From: JBBATK01 sp044228285
Lineage (GTDB): Bacteria; Bacteroidota; Ignavibacteria; Kapaibacteriales; NICIL-2
Reading direction: 5' to 3'
Length of the DNA: 64,000 nucleotides
NCBI GenBank assembly: GCA_044228285.1
Contig: JBGAVD010000001.1
Location: 124,001 to 188,000, forward strand
This document shows positions 26,360 to 35,333 of this stretch, one piece after another (within the stretch, counting starts at the first letter, position 1; every line of letters starts with the position of its first letter). The notes beneath the pieces were generated by a model. It made no database searches and was not told the DNA's origin. It worked only from the letters and a program-made list of their open reading frames with translations. A program made the translations under genes and the position numbers.

Positions 26360-27196
26360 GTGTCCTGGTTTAACCGTAAATCAAAGAATATTCAGCTCAC
26401 CCAACCTCGGGAAATGCCCGATGGTTTGTGGACCAAGTGCGAAGAGTGTGGCGAGATTATTTACAAAAAGCAGCTTGAAGAATTCGCATTTACTTGTCCG
26501 AAGTGCGACAACCATTTCCGCGTTGGCTCTAAACAATACACGAAAATTTTGTTTGATGAGGACTCCTTTGTGGAGACTGATGAGACAGTTCGCAGTGCAG
26601 ACCCTTTATCTTTTGTAGATACGAAGCCCTATGCAGCTCGCCTTCAAGAAGCCTATCGTCGCGGCGGTCATGGTGATGCCCTCACCGTTGGCTACGGCAC
26701 AGTATTCGGGCAGATGATTTCGTTCGGCTGCATGAACTTTAATTTTATTGGCGGCTCTATGGGCTCCGTAGTTGGCGAGAAATTCGCTCGTGCTGCTCGC
26801 CGCGCTATCACGCTTCATGCACCACTTGTGGTTATTAGCGCGAGTGGTGGTGCTCGTATGCAGGAAGCGGCTTTCTCGCTCATGCAAATGGCCAAAACTA
26901 GTTCTGCTCTCACAGAAGTCGCAGAGGCTGGTCTCCCATACATTTCAATCATCACTGATCCAACAACGGGTGGAACAAGTGCCTCGTATGCAATGCTAGG
27001 CGACATCATCATTGCAGAACCCAAAGCCCTCATCGGATTTGCAGGACCACGAGTGATTGAGCAAACAATTCGTAAGAAACTGCCAGAAGGCTTTCAACGC
27101 TCGGAGTTTGTGCAAGCACACGGCTTCGCAGATTTGATCGTGCACCGGCGTGAACTCAAGCAAACTCTTTCACGAGTTCTGATGCTTCTCAGCTAA
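26360..27196 (+). CDS. accD: acetyl-CoA carboxylase carboxyltransferase subunit beta
   Basis: 278 aa starting at GTG 26360. The zinc finger has Cys27, Cys30, Cys46 and Cys49. The carboxyltransferase core shows MGSVVGEKFARAAR, SASGGARMQEAAFSLMQMAKT and DPTTGGTSASYAMLGD. AccD with AccA transfers carboxyl from biotin to acetyl-CoA in the first step of fatty acid synthesis. accB and accC are 13 kb away on the other strand; accA is not in the window. A hairpin follows the stop. Confidence 0.97.
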   Translation: MSWFNRKSKNIQLTQPREMPDGLWTKCEECGEIIYKKQLEEFAFTCPKCDNHFRVGSKQYTKILFDEDSFVETDETVRSADPLSFVDTKPYAARLQEAYRRGGHGDALTVGYGTVFGQMISFGCMNFNFIGGSMGSVVGEKFARAARRAITLHAPLVVISASGGARMQEAAFSLMQMAKTSSALTEVAEAGLPYISIITDPTTGGTSASYAMLGDIIIAEPKALIGFAGPRVIEQTIRKKLPEGFQRSEFVQAHGFADLIVHRRELKQTLSRVLMLLS

Positions 27197-27206
27197 ACAA
27201 ATCAAC

Positions 27207-27238
27207 AAAGGCCGTTTTTCTATTGAAGGACGGCCTTT
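27207..27238 (+). terminator. probable terminator of accD
   Basis: AAAGGCCGTTTTTC, loop TATT, GAAGGACGGCCTTT: a 14-pair stem with two G-T pairs, 10 bases after the accD stop. Only three T lie at its 3' end, so it is imperfect as a rho-independent terminator. Confidence 0.6.
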
Positions 27239-27308
27239 CATGTTTGAAGTCCTGACTCGTCGCAGCCCCATTGTCTGCATGAGCTTCAGAGTTCTTTTTA
27301 TCATGGCG

Positions 27309-27323
27309 GCGCGCTTCGCGCGC
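27309..27323. repeat. triloop mini-hairpin GCGCGC-TTC-GCGCGC
   Basis: A perfect 6-bp stem with loop TTC in the accD-LD-carboxypeptidase spacer; a member of the dispersed mini-hairpin set. Confidence 0.55.
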
Positions 27324-27348
27324 AACGCCAGTACCCTTAGCCGTACAC

Positions 27349-28290
27349 ATGAAAGCCAGAGTGAGTATAAAGCCACAGGTCCTGCGTAAAGGTGCGACAA
27401 TTGGAATTGTATCGCCAGCCTCTGCCATGCGCGACAGCACAAAACTCGATCGAGGTATTCGTTATCTCGAGCAGCTTGGCTTTCGTGTGAAACTTGCTGC
27501 GCACGTGGGAGCTTCTGATGCCTACTTGGCGGGAAGTGATGCGGATCGATGTGCCGATCTTGAGCAGATGTTCTGTGACTCAAACGTAGATGCGATTTTT
27601 TGTACGCGTGGTGGCTACGGCTCTATGCGGTTTTTGTCGGCACTGAACTATCGACTCATCGCTAAACACCCAAAAATCTTTGTAGGCTTTTCGGACCTGA
27701 CAGCGCTGAACGTTGCACTGTTCAACAAGTGTGGACTCATCAGCTTCAGTGGAGCTATGGTGGGCGTTGACTTGCCTGACTTTGATGCAGAGAGCGAGGA
27801 GCAATTTTGGCGGATGCTGCAGTCGAAGAAGTCGGGCAGTGTAGTGAAGCAGTCGCTCGAACTCGAGTGTTTGTCAAAGGGTAAAGCCAGCGGACGCTTG
27901 GTGTGCGGCAACTTGAGTGTGCTTGCGGCTTTGAGTGGTACTGGATTTGAACCAGATTATAAAGACAGTATTCTTCTCTGTGAAGACATTGGGGAAGAGA
28001 GTTACAAAGTGGATCGTTTGCTTTGTCAGCTTGAATTGAGCGGAGCGCTCAAGGCTGCTTCAGGACTAGCCTTCGGACAATTCACACAAGACGCACAACG
28101 CATTTCGAGCACCGCCACACGTCCAATACGAGATGTGCTCAACGAGTTTGCACAGCGCTCCCAGCGCTGCGCACTGGCGAATGTTATGTATGGACACACC
28201 GCAAAGAAACTCACCCTACCCTACGGCGCAGTCTGTAGTCTTGATGCGTCGCGCCTGCGCCTGCGTATCGATGAAGCCGTACTAAGCTGA
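27349..28290 (+). CDS. LD-carboxypeptidase (S66 family)
   Basis: 313 aa. The S66 layout is clear: N-terminal GATIGIVSPAS, FCTRGGYGSMRFL, the nucleophile Ser in VGFSDLTALN (about 107), Glu in LLCEDIGEESYKVDRLL (about 208) and His in YGHTAKKLTLPYG (about 285). These cytoplasmic enzymes remove the terminal D-Ala from tetrapeptides during murein recycling. It follows accD on the same strand after 152 nt and a hairpin, so it is likely a separate unit. Confidence 0.93.
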   Translation: MKARVSIKPQVLRKGATIGIVSPASAMRDSTKLDRGIRYLEQLGFRVKLAAHVGASDAYLAGSDADRCADLEQMFCDSNVDAIFCTRGGYGSMRFLSALNYRLIAKHPKIFVGFSDLTALNVALFNKCGLISFSGAMVGVDLPDFDAESEEQFWRMLQSKKSGSVVKQSLELECLSKGKASGRLVCGNLSVLAALSGTGFEPDYKDSILLCEDIGEESYKVDRLLCQLELSGALKAASGLAFGQFTQDAQRISSTATRPIRDVLNEFAQRSQRCALANVMYGHTAKKLTLPYGAVCSLDASRLRLRIDEAVLS

Positions 28291-28542
28291 GATCGAGGTA
28301 CCAGACTTCGTCGCCCTCCCGTATGCAGTACATCTAATTGAATTCGCTTTGTAGTGCCGCAGCACACAAACCTTATACTGTCGATTAAACGACAGCCATT
28401 GACTGAGCGTCATGTTGGCGGCAACAAGTGTAGGACAGAGGGGCTGAAGAAAGAAGAGTTGGCAGGCGATCGTACACGCGCCGCACGCCATTGGAAATGC
28501 AACTGAATTCAAGAGATTAAAAAGAACAACCGAATCCTCAGT

Positions 28543-29337
28543 CTACTTCGCAGCTTTCTCGGTTTTATCGGCATTTGCGGCTACTTTATCACGAACTGCG
28601 CGAATCTTATCCTGCGAAGGACCATTTGGGAAGAAGCGCGTATAGAGAGTGCAGATAGAAAGCGCTTCATCGTAGCGTTTCAGTTGGAGCAGTACTTCTG
28701 CTTTTGCCACCATGGACGGCTCGCAGAATTCAGTATCCGAATAATCATCAATGACTGAATCGTAGTAGGTCAGGCATGCACGTGGAGACATGAGCACACG
28801 GTACTGTTCAGCGACTCGATAATCATGCTCTGCTAGTTTGGAGCGAAGAATTTTCACCACGCTATCAGCTACGGTTGAGTCCTGTTTGTAGCGCTCGCGA
28901 TACTCCGTTAAGGCGACAATTGCCTCGCGGGTATATTTCTGGTCGCGATCATAGGGAGGCGATTGTTCAACGTAGCACATTGCAGCCTTGTACATACTGA
29001 TCTTCGCGTACTCGCTCTGAGGGTACATTCGGCGAAGATAGTTGTAGTTATAGGCCGCCATGATGTACTCTTTGCGCTTGAAGTTGATTTCCGCAAGGTA
29101 GTATTGAGCATCATCAACCATCGTGCTTGTTGGGAACTGCAGACGTACGATGTCCAAGAGGCGTTGCGCTTCGAACAAGTCGTTGTCGTTGAATTCCTTC
29201 AAGCCACGGGCGAAGATGTCTTCCGGAGACTTATTCGTCGCATCATAACTCGTCGAACACGCACTAAAGAAGCTCGCGCTGAGAGTTAAGCTAAGAACTA
29301 TACTGAGTATTCCGGGTATTCTGAGGGTCTTTTTCAT
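28543..29337 (-). CDS. bamD: outer membrane assembly lipoprotein BamD
   Basis: 264 aa from ATG 29337, chosen because MKKTLRIPGI begins a lipoprotein signal with the lipobox FSAC at Cys27. The mature part is built of TPR-like repeats: PEDIFARGLKEFNDNDLFEAQRL, DAQYYLAEINFKRKEYIMAAYNY, then AVVALTEYRE-like segments. BamD is the essential lipoprotein of the BAM complex that inserts beta-barrel proteins, including those needed by T9SS. Its last 20 residues are Ala/Lys-rich. Confidence 0.92.
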   Translation of the reverse strand: MKKTLRIPGILSIVLSLTLSASFFSACSTSYDATNKSPEDIFARGLKEFNDNDLFEAQRLLDIVRLQFPTSTMVDDAQYYLAEINFKRKEYIMAAYNYNYLRRMYPQSEYAKISMYKAAMCYVEQSPPYDRDQKYTREAIVALTEYRERYKQDSTVADSVVKILRSKLAEHDYRVAEQYRVLMSPRACLTYYDSVIDDYSDTEFCEPSMVAKAEVLLQLKRYDEALSICTLYTRFFPNGPSQDKIRAVRDKVAANADKTEKAAK

Positions 29338-29698
29338 CAGTCTGCAATATACGGCTGCCACGGGAATGACTTAGCAGACGAATCAGAGGCTGTCTTTAGT
29401 GCGCAGGAGACCGTAGTAGGGGGCAGCTGCTGGGTCATTGCTCGGTGCGGCTGATTGACGTGTGGGTGTGCATACTTTCTGCAAGGAGTGCAGGAGCTGT
29501 AGTAGCTATCTTTGCTTTTAGAAGGATGTGAATTCGACAAAAATTGCAGGTATTCGTCTCTGAGTTGGTTTTTCACCCTCAGGAGGCTCCACGCCAGTTT
29601 TGCATGAAAGAGTCTGCGTTCTGGATACTGTAATCAGTACATTATCTCAGACGTATCACAGCCACACCAAATCCCAACATTCTGAAACAGCAGCGTAT
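29338..29698. other. divergent spacer between bamD and the helicase gene
   Basis: 361 bases. It should hold promoters for both genes. A plus-strand TATCTTTG at 29507-29514 fits the -7 consensus but lacks a TTTG at the right distance. An in-frame TTG at 29600 could extend the helicase by 33 residues. Confidence 0.35.
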
Positions 29699-32032
29699 AT
29701 GTCTTTAAAACTCGTCAAAACGACGAACGATTTGTTTTCATCTGAAGAAGCGGCACCTACTATGTCTATGCAGGATATTCTTGCAGGACTCAACCCTTCA
29801 CAGGGCGAAGCCGTTGCCACTATTGATGGTCCACTGCTCATAGTTGCAGGTGCAGGCAGTGGCAAAACCCGCGTTCTCACCTTCCGAGTTGCGCACCTCA
29901 TTCAAAGCGGCGTAAAGCCGTGGAATATTCTTGCTCTGACCTTTACGAACAAAGCAGCGGGCGAGATGAAAGAGCGTATCAAGCATATCTGTGGCGAGAA
30001 GGCAGCACGTCAAGTTTGGGCTGGTACCTTTCACTCGATCTTTGCTCGCTTATTGCGCAGCTATGCCGAGGTACTTGGCTATTCGAATAGCTTCTCGATC
30101 TACGACACCGACGACTCCATGAGTGTTATTCGTGCGCAGATGAATGTGCTCAACATTTCGTCGCAGATGATTACCCCTGCTGCAGTGCGATCGGCTATCT
30201 CGGCCGCGAAGAATCAGATGACGGGATGGCAAGAGTATAGCAATACTGCTGGCGAGTTTCGTGAGCGACAAATTGCAAAGGTGTACGAAGCCTATGAGCG
30301 ACAATTACATAAGAACAATGCAATGGACTTTGACGATCTGTTGCTCAACATGATTCGTTTGTTGAGGCAGAGCGACGAAATGTTGCAGACGATTCAGTCT
30401 CGCTTCACTCACATCTTGGTTGACGAGTACCAAGACACCAATCGAGCACAATATGTCGCGGTTCAGTTGTTAGCTGGAGCCTTACGCAATCTTTGCGTTG
30501 TGGGCGATGATGCCCAGAGCATTTATCGTTGGCGCGGTGCAGACATCCGCAATATTCTCGACTTTCAGAAGGATTATCCAGAAGCGAAGATTGTGCGTTT
30601 GGAACAGAACTATCGCTCAACCAAGCATATCCTTGCATCCGCAGACGCGGTTATCAAAAACAACCGAAAGCAGATACCAAAGACCTTGTGGACAGATAAC
30701 GAAGAGGGAAGTGTCATTTCGATATTTTCCAATCGTGATGACCGAGAAGAGGCAGAGCGTATCATGCAGATTATTGATATGGATGCGCGCACACATGGCA
30801 CAAAGTACAGTGACATCGCCATCCTCTATCGTACCAATGCTCAGTCGCAAGCTATTGAAGATGCACTGCGTCGCAGCAGCGTTCCCTATACCATGGTGAG
30901 CGGCATTTCCTTCTACAAGCGCAAGGAAGTGAAAGACGCTGCGGCGTACTTACGACTCCTCATGAATCCCAACGATGCTGAGTCTTTGCTTCGAGTGATT
31001 AACGAACCAGCTCGTGGTCTAGGAGATACCAGTCTCCAGCGCTTGCGTGATTACTCGGCTAGTGAAAACATCACTCTCTATCAAGCCTTTCAACGTGCTG
31101 AGCAGATTGAATCTCTCATGAAGAGAGCAGTTAAGGCAGCACATGACTTTGTATCAATCATTGAACACTTCCGTTCACAAGTCAACAACTTGGCACCTGA
31201 TGATCTGGCGCGACAATACATTGAAGCCACAGGTCTGATGCGACACTATCAGCAACAGAAGACCGACGAAGCGGAAGATCGATTGAACAACATCATTCGA
31301 TTGTTGACCGATATTAGCGACTACACTCTTCGCGAAGAAGAGCCGTCGCTTGAAGCATATTTACAGCAACTCGCACTTGTGAGTGATGTTGATGAGGCAG
31401 ATACCTCACAGAATCGCGTAGCGGTTATGACCCTACATGCAGCGAAGGGATTGGAGTACCCAGCGGTGATTATCAGTGGTGTTGAAGAGGGCTTGTTGCC
31501 ACTCGTAAAAGACAACTCACATCCTGATGAGCGTGAAGAGGAACGTCGATTGTTTTATGTTGGCATTACCCGTGCCTGCAAACGACTCTACATCACCTAT
31601 GCAGAGCGTCGTCTCAAGTTTGGCAACGTTGAATACTCACGTCCTTCTACATTCCTTCAAGAACTCCCAGCAGAGAGTATCAACTGGCAGGGTAGACGTG
31701 AGAATTCTCAAGAACGCAACCGCTTTGATGAAGCCCCACAAAGCTCAAGCAGGCCAAGCTTTAGTTCCGCTCCAACGTTTCGTCCCAAAACACCTCCCCC
31801 AACGAAACGCTTCGACGATATTCCGCAACAAGAGAACTACTCTCAAATCGAACCATCCTATAACGATGTACCACTGAAGCGCGGAATGATGGTGCGTCAT
31901 AAACTCTTCGGCGAAGGCAAAGTTGAAGTCGTCATAGGCGAAGGCCAAAACCAAAAAGTCTCCGTCGTCTTCCCCAACATTGGACGCAAAAACCTCATGG
32001 TCAAATTCGCCAAGCTTGAAGTGATCAGCTAG
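29699..32032 (+). CDS. pcrA: ATP-dependent DNA helicase PcrA/UvrD
   Basis: 777 aa from ATG 29699 (a Met at 29762 and a TTG at 29600 are alternatives). Superfamily 1A motifs: Q motif LNPSQGEAV; Walker A GAGSGKT (about 51-57); Walker B VDEYQDTN (about 240); GDDAQSIYRWRGAD (III); LEQNYRST (IV); VAVMTLHAAKGLEYP (V) and FYVGITRA (VI). The last about 45 residues form the Tudor-like tail (VRHKLFGEGKVEVV) that contacts RNA polymerase in PcrA/UvrD. It works in mismatch/excision repair and in removing stalled polymerases or replication blocks. The palindrome repeat island begins three bases after its stop codon. Confidence 0.96.
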   Translation: MSLKLVKTTNDLFSSEEAAPTMSMQDILAGLNPSQGEAVATIDGPLLIVAGAGSGKTRVLTFRVAHLIQSGVKPWNILALTFTNKAAGEMKERIKHICGEKAARQVWAGTFHSIFARLLRSYAEVLGYSNSFSIYDTDDSMSVIRAQMNVLNISSQMITPAAVRSAISAAKNQMTGWQEYSNTAGEFRERQIAKVYEAYERQLHKNNAMDFDDLLLNMIRLLRQSDEMLQTIQSRFTHILVDEYQDTNRAQYVAVQLLAGALRNLCVVGDDAQSIYRWRGADIRNILDFQKDYPEAKIVRLEQNYRSTKHILASADAVIKNNRKQIPKTLWTDNEEGSVISIFSNRDDREEAERIMQIIDMDARTHGTKYSDIAILYRTNAQSQAIEDALRRSSVPYTMVSGISFYKRKEVKDAAAYLRLLMNPNDAESLLRVINEPARGLGDTSLQRLRDYSASENITLYQAFQRAEQIESLMKRAVKAAHDFVSIIEHFRSQVNNLAPDDLARQYIEATGLMRHYQQQKTDEAEDRLNNIIRLLTDISDYTLREEEPSLEAYLQQLALVSDVDEADTSQNRVAVMTLHAAKGLEYPAVIISGVEEGLLPLVKDNSHPDEREEERRLFYVGITRACKRLYITYAERRLKFGNVEYSRPSTFLQELPAESINWQGRRENSQERNRFDEAPQSSSRPSFSSAPTFRPKTPPPTKRFDDIPQQENYSQIEPSYNDVPLKRGMMVRHKLFGEGKVEVVIGEGQNQKVSVVFPNIGRKNLMVKFAKLEVIS

Positions 32033-32240
32033 TAGAGACGCGATTTATCGCGTCTTGGGTAATGAATACGCCTTGCATGGTATTGTATCTACACGTTTAA
32101 AAAACGAATACACACAGTATTGACGACACCCTTCGCGACGTAAGTGATTCCATCTGCAACGCCTATGTGACGTTGTTGTGGGATGGTATTCATCGTGCTG
32201 TTAACTGGTGTGTTGGTATCCGCATGCTGGTATCCGTCGC

Positions 32241-32367
32241 GTGTGGAGACGCGATGAATCGCGTCTCTACCTGGATCCTACATTCGTACCGTGCCTTCGG
32301 CGCTTACAGTAGTGTGTATCGTGTAGAGACGCGATTTATCGCGTCTCAGGCAAAGAATACACAAACA
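32241..32367. repeat. 127-bp direct repeat, copy A
   Basis: Nearly identical to 32797-32923 (two visible differences). It contains two of the palindromes and a GCGCCTTCGGCGC-like mini-hairpin between them. Recent duplication within the island is the simplest reading. Confidence 0.9.
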
Positions 32368-32420
32368 CCGGCAAAGAATAAACACGGTGTGTAACAGAGG
32401 TTTTCAGCGCTTTCGTCCCC

Positions 32421-32495
32421 ATCGTGCTGGCGTTCGTCATGTTGGTATCCGTCATGTTGGTGTTCGTCGCGTTGGTGTCCGTCGCGTTGGTGTCC
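32421..32495. repeat. five 15-bp tandem repeats
   Basis: Units of 15 bases of the type GTCGCGTTGGTGTCC at 32421, 32436, 32451, 32466 and 32481. Shorter runs of the same unit occur at about 32205-32240 and 32764-32795, each time just before a palindrome of the GTGGAGACG form. Confidence 0.9.
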
Positions 32496-32649
32496 GTCGC
32501 GTGTGGAGACGCGATTCATCGCGTCTCTACTGGTTGTGTATTCTGGTTTTGTTACGATGCGTCATATCGTTTGTACATCCGCGGACCGCAACCACCTTGC
32601 CATTCTAACAATGACATGCACAGTAGAGACGCGATGCATCGCGTCTCCG

Positions 32650-32712
32650 GCAAAGAATACATAAACAATGGTGAAGAATACATAAACACCGGTGAAGAAT
32701 ACATAAACACTG
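32650..32712. repeat. three 21-bp tandem repeats
   Basis: Units of 21 bases of the type GTGAAGAATACATAAACACC at 32650, 32671 and 32692. Single copies follow the palindromes at 32326 and 32882 as well, so this unit marks the downstream side of each module. Confidence 0.9.
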
Positions 32713-32796
32713 GCAAGAATATACACGTTGTGTAATCCAGGTTTTCATCGCTTTACCTTCCATCGTGTTGGTGTTCGTCATGTTGGTATTCGTCGA

Positions 32797-32923
32797 GTGT
32801 GGAGACGCGATGAATCGCGTCTCTACCTGGATCCTACATTCGTACCGCGCCTTCGGCGCTTACAGTAGTGTGTATCGTGTAGAGACGCGATTTATCGCGT
32901 CTCAGGCAAAGAATACATAAACA
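32797..32923. repeat. 127-bp direct repeat, copy B
   Basis: Second copy of 32241-32367, offset 556 bases. From 32924 to 33102 the sequence becomes unique, with degenerate ACATAAACAATAA-like remnants. Confidence 0.9.
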
Positions 32924-33102
32924 ATAACTGAGTATACACAAACAAAAACATAGAATCCACAAACAATAACCAAGCATACGCGTTGCACAATCGCAAACAA
33001 TCGCCGTATTCAAACGATGTTGATGCAGAGTCATGTTTGCAGGTCCGGCGCACATCCCAACAATTGAAGTCCACCAATACCCTGTGCAGCACCCACAAAC
33101 AC

Positions 33103-33127
33103 AAAGACCTGCCAGCGGCAGGTCTTT
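33103..33127 (-). terminator. terminator for the FG-GAP protein gene
   Basis: AAAGACCTGCC, loop AGC, GGCAGGTCTTT: a perfect 11-bp stem. On the minus strand it lies 26 bases after the stop at 33153 and ends in TTT then GTGTTTG. It could also stop plus-strand transcription leaving the repeat island. Confidence 0.7.
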
Positions 33128-33152
33128 ATAGAAGAGTCTATGCAGAAAACTT

Positions 33153-35240
33153 CTAGTGTGTTTTTACGAAGCTGCGAGATACATAACCTTGAGCGTTCTG
33201 AATGCGTACGATGTACACACCTGCGGGCAGTTCTGCGACCGACAATCCAGCAACAGCTTCACCACCGAGTTGTGCGCTGCTGATACGTTGGCTTTGAAGG
33301 TTATACAGTTCTAGTACCGATTGATTGCGTAGAGCTTCAGGGATTCGAACGCGAATGCGATCAACACTTGGGTTTGGTTCAATGTCCATACTAAGTTGAT
33401 CGGGATCAAAGGTTACATCCGTGATCAAGCCGTTCATGCCAATGCGTAGTGGCTTGTTGATAGGAGGATTCACGACGGTTGTTCGAGGTAGTGATTTCAT
33501 TGGCCAACGTACGACGATGGAGTCTACCACTGTGTTCTGTGCTATGCCGTAGTTCAGGTGCAGAGGGGTTGCCATGCCCCAGCGGCCAACGCCCGACTGT
33601 ATATCGCGCATCTGAGCAACACCACCGGTATAAACCCATACACGGGCACCAATGCAAGCCTTGTTGCAGCCAGAAGGAGCATCGAGTTTAACAGTGACGT
33701 GATTATTCTTGTCAGCAGCATCATTACGGAACAGCCAAATGCGATCTGACTTTGAGTTCGCTGTCCGTGGCGAATACTGAATAGCAAAGTCATCGTCTCC
33801 GTCCATGTCGAAATCGAATGGACGCTGTGAGTGCGATTCTTTCAATGTGGAGCGCAATCCCAGCTTTAAGGCAATCTCGGTGAAGCTGTGATCTTGATTC
33901 TGATGCTCCATGTAGCAGCGATCATTTGTTGGGTCATAACCTGTAGTGCTGAGCAGGAAATCTTGCAAGCCGTCGTTATCCATGTCGAACCAACTGCCTG
34001 CTTGATCACCAAGGTGTCCGTAGTTACTGATCCACACAATTGATCCAGCTGGAAGCTCGTAGCTACCATAAGGATTTGACCAGGTGGTGTCGTTCTTGAG
34101 AGTGTCACGACGTGCGATGGTGCCTGTAATCAAAGGACGATCGAAGGACTTGAGATTCCAGTGCAGTTTGTAGTTGCCGGCTGCGCCGTCATTCTCTGTA
34201 AGAGGGGAATGTCCTTCTTGCGGATTGAGTCCACCGTGAACCAGCATCTGAGCTAAATCAATGTCGCCGTCGTTGTCGTAATCACAAGGAACTGCTTCCC
34301 ACTGACAAAGCTCGCGTGGAAACCACGAGGTTGAACTGCCATTCTGAACGAGATCAATGTTCCCGTGCATGTTGTTCTTGGAGGTGTATCCTACTTCTTC
34401 GGCAACGTTGGTAAAGGTGCCATCGCCTTCATTCTTCCACAGCGTACCTTCTGTACGACAATAGGGCGAAGTCAAAATATCTGGCAAGCCATCATTGTTC
34501 CAATCTGTTACACTTGCACCATAGGTTGGCTCGTAGACGCCGCCAATGCCTGCGTCATCGGTGACGTTTGTGAAGGTGCCATCGCCGTTGCCTTTGAGCA
34601 AATACCCAGGAAGCCAGATATCTGATTGATGGTTCGCTGAGAAAGTGCCGATGTAAATATCCAGTTTGCCATCCAGATCATAGTCCAAAAAGCAAAAGCT
34701 TGTTGCAGGGAAACGTCCTGGAGGAGTAGTACTTGGATCACCGAGATCTTGGATACCATTGTTCTTGACCAGATTGAAGTGCCCGGTTCCATCATTAAGC
34801 AAGATCTCTAAACGATCGCCGTAATCTTTGGTGGTGGAATAGTAATAAAACACGCCACTCACGAGGTCTGGGAAGCCATCGTTATTCAGATCTGCAATAC
34901 CCCAGCAATCGGTTTCGCGACCCTTTATTTCAGGATCACGATTCTCGTACATGTTGGTTGATTCCGTCACATCAACGAAAATGCGTGCCTTTGGATTTGT
35001 TGAATCTGGGTTTTGCTTGTTCAACCACATGCGGCTTCGACCAGCACGATCATAGGTCACGAAGGTGAGGAAGAGATCTGGATAGCCATCGGCATTGAAG
35101 TCAGAAGAGCTGATCTGCCAACTTCGTGCAGAGTCGAGCTTGACTTGCGAGGTGACATCCTTGAACCAGGTGGCATCTTGAGCGCAAAGTGCTGTTGAGA
35201 GGGCAACGATGCAGACGAAAAAGGTAGAAAGTTTCTTCAT
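33153..35240 (-). CDS. secreted FG-GAP/VCBS repeat protein with T9SS tail
   Basis: 695 aa with a signal peptide (about 1-20, ending LCAQ). At least six FG-GAP/VCBS-type blades carry Asp-rich calcium loops (DFNADGYPDL, DLNNDGFPDL, DYDLDGKLDI, DWNNDGLPDI, DYDNDGDIDL, DMDNDGLQDF, DFDMDGDDDF). An ASPIC/UnbV-like segment follows (about 530-600: GARVWVYTGG, MRDIQSGVGRWGM). The last about 75 residues form a type A T9SS sorting domain (EPNPSVDRIRVRIP, LPAGVYIVRI, ending FVKTH). It is probably exported across the outer membrane and cell-surface bound; the ligand is unknown. Confidence 0.9.
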   Translation of the reverse strand: MKKLSTFFVCIVALSTALCAQDATWFKDVTSQVKLDSARSWQISSSDFNADGYPDLFLTFVTYDRAGRSRMWLNKQNPDSTNPKARIFVDVTESTNMYENRDPEIKGRETDCWGIADLNNDGFPDLVSGVFYYYSTTKDYGDRLEILLNDGTGHFNLVKNNGIQDLGDPSTTPPGRFPATSFCFLDYDLDGKLDIYIGTFSANHQSDIWLPGYLLKGNGDGTFTNVTDDAGIGGVYEPTYGASVTDWNNDGLPDILTSPYCRTEGTLWKNEGDGTFTNVAEEVGYTSKNNMHGNIDLVQNGSSTSWFPRELCQWEAVPCDYDNDGDIDLAQMLVHGGLNPQEGHSPLTENDGAAGNYKLHWNLKSFDRPLITGTIARRDTLKNDTTWSNPYGSYELPAGSIVWISNYGHLGDQAGSWFDMDNDGLQDFLLSTTGYDPTNDRCYMEHQNQDHSFTEIALKLGLRSTLKESHSQRPFDFDMDGDDDFAIQYSPRTANSKSDRIWLFRNDAADKNNHVTVKLDAPSGCNKACIGARVWVYTGGVAQMRDIQSGVGRWGMATPLHLNYGIAQNTVVDSIVVRWPMKSLPRTTVVNPPINKPLRIGMNGLITDVTFDPDQLSMDIEPNPSVDRIRVRIPEALRNQSVLELYNLQSQRISSAQLGGEAVAGLSVAELPAGVYIVRIQNAQGYVSRSFVKTH

Positions 35241-35333
35241 AGACTCAATGCTGTTGATGAGGTTTCTTCAATATACGAACGCCAGATGTCGCTCAAAGCA
35301 GACCATCTGGCGTTCTCTTTCACAATGTACTTT

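Larger units (their letters stand above)
32035..32903. repeat. seven-copy 22-bp palindrome array
   Basis: Seven copies of GAGACGCGAT + two bases + ATCGCGTCTC at 32035-32056, 32246-32267, 32326-32347, 32506-32527, 32626-32647, 32802-32823 and 32882-32903. The stems are perfect (one final G-T in the first); the two central bases vary (TT, GA, TT, TC, GC, GA, TT), so the outer stem is conserved more than the loop. Similar GAGACGCGAT palindromes are known as abundant intergenic repeats in cyanobacteria and other genomes. They are spaced 58-180 bases apart and alternate with two kinds of tandem repeats. Confidence 0.95.

Noticed and set aside
32167..32735. Three overlapping plus-strand frames (73-103 codons) with HVGIRHVGV- and RDAMHRVS-type peptides
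   Set aside because: They consist of the tandem and palindromic repeats read in frame; no other coding evidence.
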